A stretch of DNA of 64,000 nucleotides from Chionoecetes opilio (lineage: Eukaryota > Arthropoda > Malacostraca > Decapoda > Majidae). Below the pieces are notes generated by a model, which was given only the letters and a program-made list of their open reading frames with translations, made no database searches and had not been told where the DNA came from. This document shows positions 43,429-56,026 of this stretch, piece by piece (positions within the stretch are counted from its first letter, which is position 1; each line of letters starts with the position of its first letter). The translations under genes and the position numbers were made by a program. The DNA lies in contig JACEEZ010025360.1 in NCBI GenBank assembly GCA_016584305.1, positions 357,501-421,500 on the forward strand, read 5' to 3'.

Positions 43429-45394
43429 CTTAGCTGGCCTGGACCAGTTATGAAGAACGTTACAACATTTAAACTTTGCAGGAAGCGCAGTGGCTGTGGA
43501 CACACTCCTGGTGGTTTGATTCGTTGGCTTTTGTAGATTTTGTGTTTCCAATAGTGCACAGGTTGTGTTCTGCCCTCCTGGTTTTCATTTTTGTTCTTTG
43601 TCCCCAGGGGTGGGTGTCAAAGCGGTGTCCATCCTAAGGTGCTTGCTTACCAACGTAACCCATATTTTGGTGGGCAAGGCTGAGATTGTTGACGTTTCAG
43701 CGGTTCCCGTGGCAGGGGACGGCTGCTTTCTGCCTTGGAGGTGGCATTATGATAGCTTGCGTCGTAACGTTCTTCTTGGATTGCGTTTATTTTCTGCCTC
43801 GGGTATTGCATTGGGCAAATTTGGCAGACAGACGGCCGGTACATATTATATTGTTAAATTATGTTACTGTATTTGGATATATTTATACAGGAGGCTTTAA
43901 GGGTTGTGTTCGTTTATCCCCGTTCTTGTTTTTGTCCCCTGGTGTTCTGTCTGGGTTTTCCATGCTTTATGCTCAGGCTAATCCTTCTTGACCGCCCATG
44001 TGTCTAGATTTCCTTCGGAGCCTGGTGCCTCGCCTCACCCTTTGGGGGATCTGTGCTACCCCAAAAGGAATGTTTCACGGACATTTTGGCCCTCTTGGGC
44101 CATCGAAGCCTTCCTCTACGGAGCGGTCTTCTCTGACAGCCTCACTTCCACGGGTTTCACCTGTCTCCATGCGTTCCATTTAACTGCATGGTGCCTGTCT
44201 GGTGTTTCGCATGACCAAGAGACGTCTCTGGCGGTGGGACGTCCCTCTGCTGTCTGCCCTATGGTTGGACGGTTTCCCGGAGTTGGTGGAGGCCCGAATG
44301 TCTGTCTCTTTCGCAACGCTCTCCTCCAAAGTTGGCAGACTAGTTCTGTGGTTTATCATGTTTAGGCGTGTGGCGTGTCATGTCTGCCTTCAATAGTTCC
44401 CGTTCCGTGCTAGACAGTGTCTTCCGCCTCGATGACGCCTGGCCATCACCTCGTATCTGTGCCCTCAGGTCCTCCTCCGGTCCCTCCAGACAGCGGTTCC
44501 TGAGGGATCCCTGCCGGTCCTGCCTTTGATGCACCTTGATGTGGTCCTTAAGGCCAATCTGTTCAACCTCCGTGTGAGTTTCTACTCACCGTAACTCTTG
44601 GGGGCCTCATCGAGTAGACTTCCTGGTCGCCTTGGCTGCGGCCACATGAGTGGTTGAGCTCCGGTCAGTCTCCTTGATGGTTGGCTTCCAAACGGATCAC
44701 ACCTGGCTACCTACCAGAGTTCCTGGTTCAGACTGCCTCAACCTCCATTGCATTACCTAGGGGTTTCCTTCTCAAGGTTCTCTACAACCTGGTAGGGGGC
44801 GTGGAGGAGTGGCTTCTGTGTCCAGTTAGGGCGTTGAAGCACTTTTTGGAAGCAACAAACAGTTTCTGCCCAAGACTTAGGTACCTCTTTGTGTCAATCC
44901 GGGCCACGACTCATCCTCTGTCCATGAACTGTCATTCTTCCTGAGATGGCCTGTCAGGTTGTCGCACCTCACTCTTGGCGAGGACACCCTTCCCTCCTTC
45001 AGGGTGAGAACACTTAGCATCAGGGGTGTTGCTCCTTGCTCTACCTGGCAGAAGGATCGGTCTCTTTCAGCATTCATGGCGCCGGCGCCGTGGAAGTCCT
45101 GTTCCATTTTTGCCGGCCACCTCCTGAGAGATGTCTTGAGAACATGATCACTGTCGCTCTCAGGGCCCCATCTTAGCTGGGGGCAGTTTTAGTGGTTGTG
45201 CTCTTGCACATGGTTGTTGGATATCTTATGGTATTGCACCGAGTGGGCTGTTCATCAAGCACGAAACAAGATGGTGATTTGAGAGGGTGAAGGTGCTGCC
45301 GCCTGGTGGCAGGCACGGTAACAGTGGTGCGCGGGGGCGCGAGTTAAATGTTGTAATGTTCTCCGTAACTGGTCCAGACCAGCTAAGTGCTATA
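43429..45394 (+). mobile_element. Tyrosine-recombinase (DIRS-type) retroelement remnant with inverted ends
   Basis: 43429-43470 (cttagctggcctggaccagt ...) is the imperfect reverse complement of 45346-45390, giving inverted termini about 42 bp long. Inside, 44681-44944 reads LCPVRALKHFLEATNSFCPR and LRYLFVSIR, and 44959-45147 reads LSIRGVAPCSTW and APWKSCSIFAGHLLRDV, the conserved C-terminal blocks of the recombinase seen in DIRS/Ngaro elements. The expected nucleophile in the (F/Y)YLRDV block is replaced by Leu. No reverse transcriptase was recognised. The element is truncated and frame-broken. Confidence 0.65.
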
Positions 45395-46060
45395 TGTATA
45401 TGATATCTAAGTTATTAATTTTTTTTTTTTTTTTTTTAAACATAACATTTTTACAAAGCAAATTGTTCAGTAAAATCTCATATTCCAGGATTGATCAGCT
45501 CTGTGACATTGTATTCAATACACAGTATTGTTATTATTATTCATTATGATGTTTACCTAACTTTTTCTTCATCAAAGTAGCTTACTATGAAGTACTGGCA
45601 TGTATGAGGGTCACAAGTCCCCGGGCAAAAGGCTCCAATGCCTAATACATAACTTTTCCTATTGCTTAATACTCAACATCCCATCGCAATGTCTCTGTAA
45701 CGATTAATCTTGGAATGCAAGATTTTACTCAAGATGCATTAATATCAGAAATTGGCCTTGATTCATTAAATGAATATCTATTGGTTGAAGTTGATGCAAT
45801 GAGATGTGGAGACACATCCCTACAAGCACAGTTCACTTTCTGTATCTCAACACCGGGTAACTACACCCTGTTACACACACACACACATGCACTAACACAC
45901 ACAGGAAGGTAGGAGTGCTGACATTCCTGCACCACCACACACACACACACACACACACAGCAGGACAAAGATGCAGGTCTTCCACTCCTGCCAGCAACTC
46001 CCTGTCTGAGGTTCTGTCCTGTTCCCTGATGCATGGCAGGCAAGGTCAAGGTAAAGATAT
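45395..46060. other. Intergenic with T run and CA repeats
   Basis: A T run of about 19 (45420-45437), a copy of acaaagcaaattgttcagta (45454) also found left of the DIRS remnant (43370), and CA runs (45873-45903 and 45937-45958). No gene. Confidence 0.5.
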
Positions 46061-46066
46061 CTAAAT

Positions 46067-46143
46067 TATCTCCACCTGGCCAGGGATTTGAACCCCCGAC
46101 CTCTCAGTTGTGAAGTGAGCACGCTAACCACTATGCAATTACG
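46067..46143 (-). mobile_element. tRNA-like SINE head
   Basis: The minus strand reads gcatagtggttagcgtgctc (A box) and ggggttcaaatccctgg (B box), as in a tRNA-derived SINE 5' end. Confidence 0.6.
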
Positions 46144-46199
46144 CTGAATCCTGAGTGCAGTGATGAGTCAGGGAAGAACTAAAATCTTGTTTGCATTAA

Positions 46200-46760
46200 A
46201 CTTATGTAACTAAACAAGATTACAGAAGTAAGAAAGTATGAAGAAATCAGGCACAACATACTACTACTACTACTCTCTCTTTCTCTATCAGACCCATTCA
46301 CATACACACTACAAGGAAGGACTAAAGGAAAAGAAACCGCCAACACTTATATAAAAAAGAGAAAGGAGACTTAGACACAGTATAGAAACTAATCATGAAG
46401 AAGTTGACAGAAAAGACCTACAGTACTATTAAGAGTAAGAAAAAAGTTGGAATACCTGAGGGGACACGAACAAATTGAGAGAAGGAAGATGTCTGAGCTT
46501 TTACCCAGAAGAAAGGATGCCTGGAATGGACTGCAAGAAGAGGTAATTGCAGTGTGGTAAAAACCGTGCATCAATTAAAAGGAAGAACTTGATAATATAA
46601 ATAAAGGGACGGGATCACACAAGTATAGCTCAGGCCTTGTATGTTATAAATAGGTAAAGACAACTAAGGAAATACAGTTGCTTGAGTATTGTGTATAGAT
46701 AGGAGATTCAAGGGAGAGGTAAATGAAGACTAGGTAATGTCTTAGCCACCTCCTAGAATG
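46200..46760 (+). mobile_element. CR1-like LINE 3' region, decayed
   Basis: Plus-strand frames give RKDAWNGLQEEVIA and similar C-terminal pieces with broken frames. Confidence 0.5.
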
Positions 46761-46944
46761 GTCGTCAAAATAGATTAAATTACACAAAAAAAAACTAAGA
46801 AAATAGCTTCAAAATGTTTCAATGTTCAAATTGTCATATCTTTTGAACACTGAAACATTTTGAAGCCATTTTCTTATATCTGAAATAAGCGCCTCAGATG
46901 CCTTGTATGTTATGAATAGGTAAAGACAACTAAGGAAATACACA

Positions 46945-49900
46945 TCAAGAGTGCTCATATTGCGCTCTCCTCAAATTGTGGTAGAACTTGAGCACGTCGG
47001 GATGGGCGCGCACACAGGACGGGTTGAAGTCCAGCACACGGAGGCCCTTGAGGTTCCTGGCGCGGGACAGGGCGACGTACACCTGGCCCGCCTCAAACAC
47101 CCGGGAGAAGGACATCTCGGCGCAGTCCAGCGTCATGCCCTGAGGGAGGACGGGGAGATGTAAGTATGGGAGTAGAGAGGGGAAGGAGGGAGGTAGGGAA
47201 AGGAGTGAGGAAGGAAGGGAGATGGTGGGAGGGAGGGAGAGAAGGAGGGCCCTGAGGGAGGACGGGGGATGAAGGCACGGGAGTAGAGAGAATAATAATA
47301 ATGTTATTTAATAATACGACAACATAGACATCAAAGAAAGGGGAGCAGAAGGGAGGACAGGGGAAAAAATTGTACAGGAAGGAATAAGAAGTCACAGAGT
47401 GAGTACAGAGGATAATCACGAGGGGAAGGAGGGAGAGAGGAGGAAGGGAGGAGAGAACACATGCCCTAGAGACCCAGTAACATAATCTCCCTACTGTGTC
47501 AAGTGCCTCTCCCCCCATCTATATTTCCTTTCGTCCCCTTCTCTTAACTCCTTCACTCCCAGATCTTTCCTTTGATACATAAAATGAAAATTAACTGAAT
47601 ATACCAAATTAGCTAGTGGAAAATGGTATTAAACAGGTTTTGAGGCATTGAACAAAACAAGGTTTGCTTCAATGCCCCAATCAGAAATTATAGAAAGATC
47701 AGAAGTTAGGTGCTCGGTGGCATCTCTCCGTGAATCACTTAGTTCCTGTTGGTCTAATGAATGACGTTGAAAAATGCAGGGTAGGAGTGGATAGGGCTTT
47801 GAGTTAGACTTAGAAGATCATTAATGAATAATAGAAAGAGAGTGGGTGATAGGACAGAACCCTGGGGAACACCACTATTGATAGATTTAGGAGAAGAACA
47901 ATGTCCGTCTACAGTAGCTGCTATAGAACGGTTAGAAAGGAAACTTAAAATGAAGGTACAGAGAGAAGGATAGAAACTGAATGAGGTAGTTTGGAAATAA
48001 TAGATTTGTGCCAGATTCAATCAAAAGCTTTTGATATGTCAAGGGCAACAGCAAAAGTTTCACCGAAACCCCTAAAGGAGGATGACCAAAGATTCAGTTA
48101 GGAAAGCTAGAAGATCGCCAGCAGATCGCCCTTTACGGAAACCGTACTGACGATCAGATAGAAGATTGTGAGCAGATAGATGCTTAAGAATCTTATTATT
48201 AAGTATAGATTCAAAAGCTTTATTTAGAAAGGCAGGAAGTCAAAGCTATAGGACGGTAGTTTGAAGGATTAGAACGGTCACCCTTCTTAGGAACAGGTTG
48301 CATGTGAGAAAATTTCCAGCAAGAAGGAAAGGTGGAAGTAGATAGACAAAGACAGAAAAGTTTGACCAGGCAAGGTGCAAGCACAGAAGCACAGTTTTTG
48401 AGAACAATAGGAGGGACTCCGTCAGGACCGTAAGCCTTCCGAGGATCTAGGCCAGAAAGGGCAAAGAAAACATCTTTACTGTTGTATTGTTAATTAGCAG
48501 TTGAAAGGTTAGGCTCGATTATTTCGAGCATAGCTTCAGACGAGCTCACCCCTCAGGGTTCGGGAGCCCACCCGGACAGAGTTAGTCCGGCTGGCATGCT
48601 GTCTGTATCTGCCTTCACAAGTAAAGACGTTGCCACACTAAAGTGTTTCCTGTGTCCAAGCCAGTCAGGAAGAACAACACAATTATGAAGGATCTTAATG
48701 GCAGGCATAATATAGTCAGAGGGTGGAGGAGAAGGAGGAACAAGCCCTTCATCAACCAGAGTGGAATTTTCACCTAAGGTTTTAACGAAGAGTTCAGCTT
48801 TATAAATAGATGAGACAGCTGTGGAGCCATCTAGGTGAAGCATAGGAGGAAAAGACGAAGAAGAAAAATTGTTAGAGATTTTTTTGGCTAGATGCCAAAA
48901 GTCATGAGAGGAGTTTGATTCAGATAGATTTTGACATCTTTTTTTTATGAATGTAGGAGTCTTTGGTAGGTTTAAGAAAAAATTGGCATGCTTACGGGCA
49001 GGAATATGAAGGACGTGAGTTTCAGGAAATGGATGCTTACGGTACCGTCTGTGAGCCACCTCTCTATCTTGTACAGCATGAGAACAAGTAGAGTTAAACC
49101 AAGGTTGACAGGCTTTAGGATTAGAGAAAGTGTGTGGAATGTACGCCTCCATGACAGAGGCTATGACCTCAGTTATGCGCTCTGCACAAAGAGATGGGTC
49201 TCTGACATGGAAGCAGTAATTATTCCATGGAAAATCAGAGTAGTACCGCCATTGGTCTTCCCACTTAGCTGAGTTGAAATGCCAGAAGCACCTCCGCTTA
49301 GGTGGGTCCCGAGGCGGTACCGGAGAGATAAGACAGGTTACAGAAATAAGATTGTGATCGGAGGAACCCAACGGAGAGAATAGTTTCACAGAGTAAGCAG
49401 AAGGGTTAGTAGTTAGGAAAAGATCAAGAATGTTGGCCGTGTCTCCAAGGCGATCAGGAATACGGGTAGGGTGCTGCACCAGCTGCTCTAGGTCTTGGAG
49501 GATACAAAAGCTGTAGGCTTGTTCACCAGGTTGGTCAGTGAAAGATGATAGCCAAAGCTAATGGTGAACATTGAAATCCCCAAGAATGGAGATTTCACCA
49601 AAAGGAAAATGAGTTAAGATGTGCTCCATTTTGGATGATAAATAGTAAAACAAAAATTACAGTCCGAGGAGTTAGGTGAGAGATATACAACACAGATTAA
49701 TTTAGTAAGAGTGACATTGAAGTCAAAGCCAGATGGTAGAAAATTCGGAAGATTCAAGACCATGGGCATGAGAGCAAGTGATGTCGTAGCGCACATATAC
49801 GCAACAGCCAGCTTTGGATTTAAAATGAGAATAGACAGTAAGAGGAGACAGAAAAGGGACTGCTGTCAGTGCTCACAGACAACTGGGTTTCTGTGAGGAA

Positions 49901-51189
49901 AAGAAGATGAGGTTTAGAGGAGAGATGATGTTCCACAGATTGAAAGTTAGATCGCAAGACTGCGAATGTTGCAACAGTTTGGATAGAGAAATTTAGAGGA
50001 AGTGTCAAGACACCTCGAGGCATCACCGTTAGATCGCTCCGACCTGGGGATATTTGTGATCCCCTCCCCAGTTAGGGACTCCGAGGCAGGGTAAGGCAGG
50101 GTTGTTCAAAGCCATTTTGAAATTTTAGGTGAAGAGAGTGTATGCGTGTAGTTTGCATGTAGTGTAGTGTGAGTAAAGAGAGATGTCTTTAGAGTGCAGG
50201 CTGCAGCCACTCTCCTGTGTATCTGAGACACCAAGGGACAGAGAGGACACGATGAGTTTCAATGACAAGTCTGCAACCCCCCCCCCCCCCCCCCCAAGTA
50301 CCTCACTGGGAGTATTTCACCACGGCGGCAAGTGTCTGGCTGCCTACTCCTTTATCCTCCCTCCCTTCCTCCCTCTAAGCCCTAATACCTTCCCACCTAT
50401 AAAAACATGTACGTGTATAAGGAAGATGTTTTAAGAATAGTTTACAGCCGTACAGCCTTGCTTGCTTCCTATCATGCGTTAGGTGTGGAGCAGCTATGAG
50501 GGCGGGGTGTGGCCTGGCCTCACCTGTGACTTGTGGATGGAGAACGCCCAGGCCAGCTTGAGGGGCAGCTGTCTCCGGGTGGCAGTGTAGCCGCCCGTCA
50601 CACTCACACTCCACCGATCATACTTGATCTCGCTGGTCACCCCACTCATGAACCTCACCACGGGGTTGCCTGCGGGGATCAGTCAGTCAGTCAGTGGTGT
50701 TCCTGCCTCTCTCCACTCATCAGGTGAATGTCCATCAGTAGCTCAGTACAGTAAAAGCATAGTACAGGACATACTCAGTACAGTATCAACCGGCATTTAC
50801 CCGAGGGGACATTTGACGTGCCGGTTAGAAATATTTCCGGTTAACTGAGCGTCAACTGAGAAAAATGAAAGATGACTACACAAGACACAAAATACCGCTA
50901 TTACATGTGTAGAAGTTATGGAAAAACATGAATAAAACAAAAAAAACTAATATAAAAATGGTACAGTACTCACTTGGAAGTTATTTCAAATTTTGTCATG
51001 CTCAGAATATCTTTGATTTTTTAATCATTATTATAGTTTTTTGTTCATTATTTTGCTGACATCAGATTTGTGTGAGTGTTTTGAGCCTAGTGAAGGCCAG
51101 GGTGGCAGTGCATAAACCTTCTAATGTAGCGTGACTTGCTTTGCTGAACTGATGCTGGAGAGAACTATTGTGACATGTGACAACCAGGC

Positions 51190-51229
<40 letters not shown>

Positions 51230-54166
51230 CAGGGTATTCAGGGTACTCCGTAGTGTAGTGGTTAGCACGCTCGGTTCACAACCGAGAAGTCCCGGGTTCG
51301 ATCCCCGGGCGGAGCGGAAACATATAGGCTGTTTCCTTAAAACCCCAGCCCCTGTCCACCCAGCAATGAACCGGGTGTCAGCCGGGGGTTTGTGACCCCC
51401 CCTCCCGGGGGTTTGTGACCCCCCCTCCCGGGGTGGTGGCTTCGGCCTACACTAACCACTAAGGATGAATGATAAAAAAAATGTTGATATGGAGACGGGG
51501 TCATACGAGCGTTGCTCTGGCCCTGTAAAACACAACTAGATGAATAGATGAATACACACACACACACACTAGGCAACTAGGTAAATACACACTATGATGG
51601 AAAGAATAGATAGCTATGTAAGTTAATTCGGGGATGATGCCAAGTAGCTGAGAAAAGTTAAAAATGAGAAATAAAAAAATGAGAAATAAAAGTTCCATAA
51701 AAAGGAACTTGAAAGTATCAAATGTGGAAGTAGGAAAAGAAACCTCTGAAATTATTAACGTGAGTCTAGATAACGGAAGAGGAGCAGGCGAGACTTTGCT
51801 GTGGTTTATGTACCCTCAAAAACCAGATCTTGGAGCAGGGATGAATATCAGGACATGTTGACTGATACAACTAGAAAGTTAAGTGAATTAGTGGAGACAA
51901 GTGATACATGTATTTTAATGGGAGACTTTTAATTGTAATATGGTGAATAGGGAGGAATATACTGCTCAAGGTGGCGAGGACTCATGGGGAAACATGTTGT
52001 TGAATTTTATAATTTAGAAATTTAGTCCATTTTATTTAACGAGGCAAAAACTCCATTCTATCTTAAAGTCTCATGCTTAAAATGATGCCTATGTTTACCT
52101 AATAATAGGGTTAACTATGAAGAAATACAACTGAAATTAAGAAGAACTGTACAATTCCCTTCTCCTGGCATTAAAGATCAGCCAGTAAGCAGCAAGGGGT
52201 CAAGATTTTTCACCTCGTTAAAAAAAAGACTCTAGTCATGGCTAATATAATGATACAGTGGGTGGATAAAGACAAGATCCCGTGGGGAAGATCTTGACAC
52301 CCCAGCCAGACTAGACCTAATCTTCACCAAAGAACCAGGCATAATCAGCCCTCCAGATGACCTGTCTAGACCCACCAGACCCAGGCTATGCGGATGCTCT
52401 GTGCAATCTGTATAGACATGTCACTACTTGTTTAGCACGTAAGATTCTTCTCTTTTTGTTGTTATAACTATAAGTCTTCATTTAACTGTATGTCCTGTCT
52501 GGATGAAATAAAGATATTACTATTATTTTTATTATTAACCCCTTCACGCCCAGATCTTTCCTTTGCTATATGAAATCATCAGTTGTTAGCCATAAAACTA
52601 CGAAAAGGAACTAAATAAACTAAATTAGCTAATGGACAAGGATACTAAACAGGTCATATCTATTAAATATTGCTTATATGCACTAAAAATCATCTAATGG
52701 TAGCCAAATTACAATGGAAATTACGTTCTGGGTGTCAAGGGGTTAAGAGATTTATCATACGAGGAAAGACTCAGAATTAAATCTTGCAACCCTGGAGAAA
52801 AGAAGGGCAAGAGGTGATCTGATCCATGTGTTCAGGGTTTACAAGGGACTGCAGAATCTCGACACAGAGGACATACTTTTGTGGGATGAGAGATACGAGA
52901 GGTCATGGGAAGAAGTTGAAGAGGACCACATGCAAGAGAGATATCAAGAAGTAAAGTGTCCCATACAGATGCATTGCACTGTGGAATAACCTAAGTAAGG
53001 AGGTACAGCAGTACATGCCAAGAATGTTCACAACTTCAAAGCCAAGCTGGATAATAGTAGTTTTAGAGACGAGACAGTATGAGCTTAACTCTTTTCCTGT
53101 AAATCACAACTATACTGTTTTTTTAACGAGGTAAAAAATCCTGATCCCTTGCTGCTGCTGATTGATATATGATGCCAGGAGAAGGGAATACTATGGTTCT
53201 TCTAAATTTCATATCTTCTTATCATAGTTAATCATATTACCAGGTAAATATAGGCATAATTTTAAGTATGAGACCTTAAGATAGTATGGATTTTTGCCTC
53301 GTTAAAAATAAGACTATAGATGAACTAGATGAACACACACACACAAAACACATCAAACATACATACAAAACACATACAAAAAAACTAGGAAAAGGGAGAT
53401 GCCTGAACAACATAAAGAAGTACAGCTTCCCTCATAGAAATGTAGAAGTTTGGAATGGACTAAATGAGGAGGTGATATCGGCAAATAATGTGCTCCAGTT
53501 GAAAGAAAGACTGGATAAATGTAGATACGGAGACGGGACCACACCAGTGTAGCTCAGGCCCTGTAAAACACAACTAGGTAAATACAACTAGGTAAATACA
53601 CACATACAAACCTTTATTTTCATAGCCAAATCCGGTGACCACCCCGCGTGCCCCGTTGACCAGGCCGCGCCCCACCTCCAGATTCTTGGTCAGCATCACC
53701 TGACAGCCCGCCTTGAGCACCAGGCGGCTGCTGACGGGGGTGCTGACGTCCAGGACACTCTTGTGCACCGAGTCACTGTCCACCGACTCAAAGACCTTCT
53801 CCAGACCTGTGAACAGTAATGAACAATGTGACACCACAAAGACAAAGGCATGCAGATTGATTGACTACAGATTTTAAGTGCAAGAACACTGTTAGGAATG
53901 ATACACAGTTAAGTTACATTGAGTTACTGGAATGACAAGTGACACAAAATGACATGATGGGGTGCACACCTGTCCTCCACCACCACCACCACCTGTCAGC
54001 TGGTTGAGGTGTTGGGTGTTACCTGTCCACCACCACCTGTCAGCTGGTTGAGGTGTCGGTCAGAGTTGCCAAGTCTGCGGTTTACCAGCCCACTTTTTAG
54101 AAAAGGCTTGTGGGAAAAAACGATGGTCGCGGGTTGGTGGTTTTTGGGCTATTTTGGGTATATGTG

Positions 54167-54257
<91 letters not shown>

Positions 54258-55937
54258 AGTATAGGCATCCAGCCTCTGGCCCCTTTGCTTTTGGCTCAGT
54301 TCTTGCGGCTGGAACGTGGCAGCGAGCCACGTTCCAGCCAATTAACTCATTACGTGAATTACTCATTAAGGGCTTGTTCTATGCACAAAGTTTGTAGCAC
54401 AGACCCCCGTTGATTTTGACAGCACTACTTGCATGTCAAATTTCAGCTCAATCTGACAATAATTAGGAGTAGTTTATGCTAATTACTCATTAAGGGCTTG
54501 TTTTACGCAAAAAGTTTCTTCCGACGACCCCCATTGATTTTGACAGCACTACTTGCTTGTCAAATTTCATTGTCTCAATCCGACAATACTTAGGAGTAGT
54601 TATACACTTTTTGGCGGAAACTTGGTTCCACGGGTCTTATGGTAAGCGGCAGCGAGCGAAGCGAGCTGCCAATAAATACCTATATGTTGTTTTATTGTAC
54701 ATTACTTGTCAAATGAATTTTTTTCCTTATTTGTTATACCTCTGTCAGTTTTCTTGAGATATACAGGGTGTAACACGAGTTTCTGCAAATATTGATACAG
54801 GTGAAAGAACATGTAATTCTAAGCACAAAATATTCTATAACCATATGCTTTTTGAAGCTTCCTTTAGAAGTGAGATGAAGTTAGAAAAATTAGCGCGGCC
54901 AGTAATTTCACCATGGCAGGCGGCTGCCGCTCGGTGACATTTTGAATGATTTAATCATAATGTTTACTAGTAATGGAGCATTACATTATCTTATAACAAC
55001 ACAATTGGTATTAATGGACATGTTATTGCTAAATAAGCAGTACATGAGTACAGCAGGGCTGTAATAAACAATACTGTAAAAGGCTACATGTCATCGTGTC
55101 AGGGAGGGGTAGGATGGAAGACGTGACTCAGCTGATCGGCGTGAGGCTTCGCAGCCTAGTTCCTCCTTCCTCCCCCGCTCCGACGCGTTGCCACTTGCCT
55201 TTTACAGTATTGTTTATTACAGCCCTGTTGTTCTCATGTACTGCTTATTTAGCAATAACATGTCCATTAATATCAATTGTGTTGTTATAAGATAATGTAA
55301 TGCTCCATTACTAGTAAACACTATGATTAAATCATTCAAAATGTCACCGAGCGGCAGCCGCCTGCCATGGTGAAATTACTGGCCGCGCTAATTTTTCTAA
55401 CTTCATCTCACGTTAGACGTGAGATGAAGTTAGAAAAATTAGAAAAAAAAAGAAGTTAGAAAAAAGTTTAGTTAGAAAAAAGGAAGCTTCAAAAAGCATA
55501 TGGTTATAGAATATTTTGTGCTTAGAATTACATGTTCTTTCACCTGTATCAATATTTGCGGAAACTCGTGTTACACCCTATATACAGAACTGATTACAGG
55601 AAAACCTCGTTTATCCGGCACCCTCGGGGGGGAGCGCATGCCGGATAACTCATTTTGCCATTGTTTTGAGAGTTACTCTTATGGAATCGCCCAAAATCCC
55701 CCCCTTTTTTTTTTTTTTTTTCCATCGCAAGGAACCGGCCAAGGGCACAACAAAAATGGGTAACACAAAGCCCGCTTAGTTGCCAGTCCCTATAAAGAAG
55801 ACAGTCAGAATAAAATAAAAAAGAGGGGTGAGCCAATTTAGTTCGGGAGTGTCTTGTTACTCTTCTTTTGAAAAGATGTAAGTCAGAGTAAAGTGGAAAA
55901 ATAGAAACAGGAAGAGAGTTCCAGAGTTTATCAGTAT

Positions 55938-56026
<89 letters not shown>

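Noticed and set aside
51244..51316. Functional tRNA-Val(CAC) gene
   Set aside because: The cloverleaf is good, but the acceptor stem has a mismatch and the sequence continues directly into a SINE body with a LINE-type tail.
54097..54397. ORFs rich in Ile-Tyr repeats on both strands
   Set aside because: They are translations of a (TA)n microsatellite.
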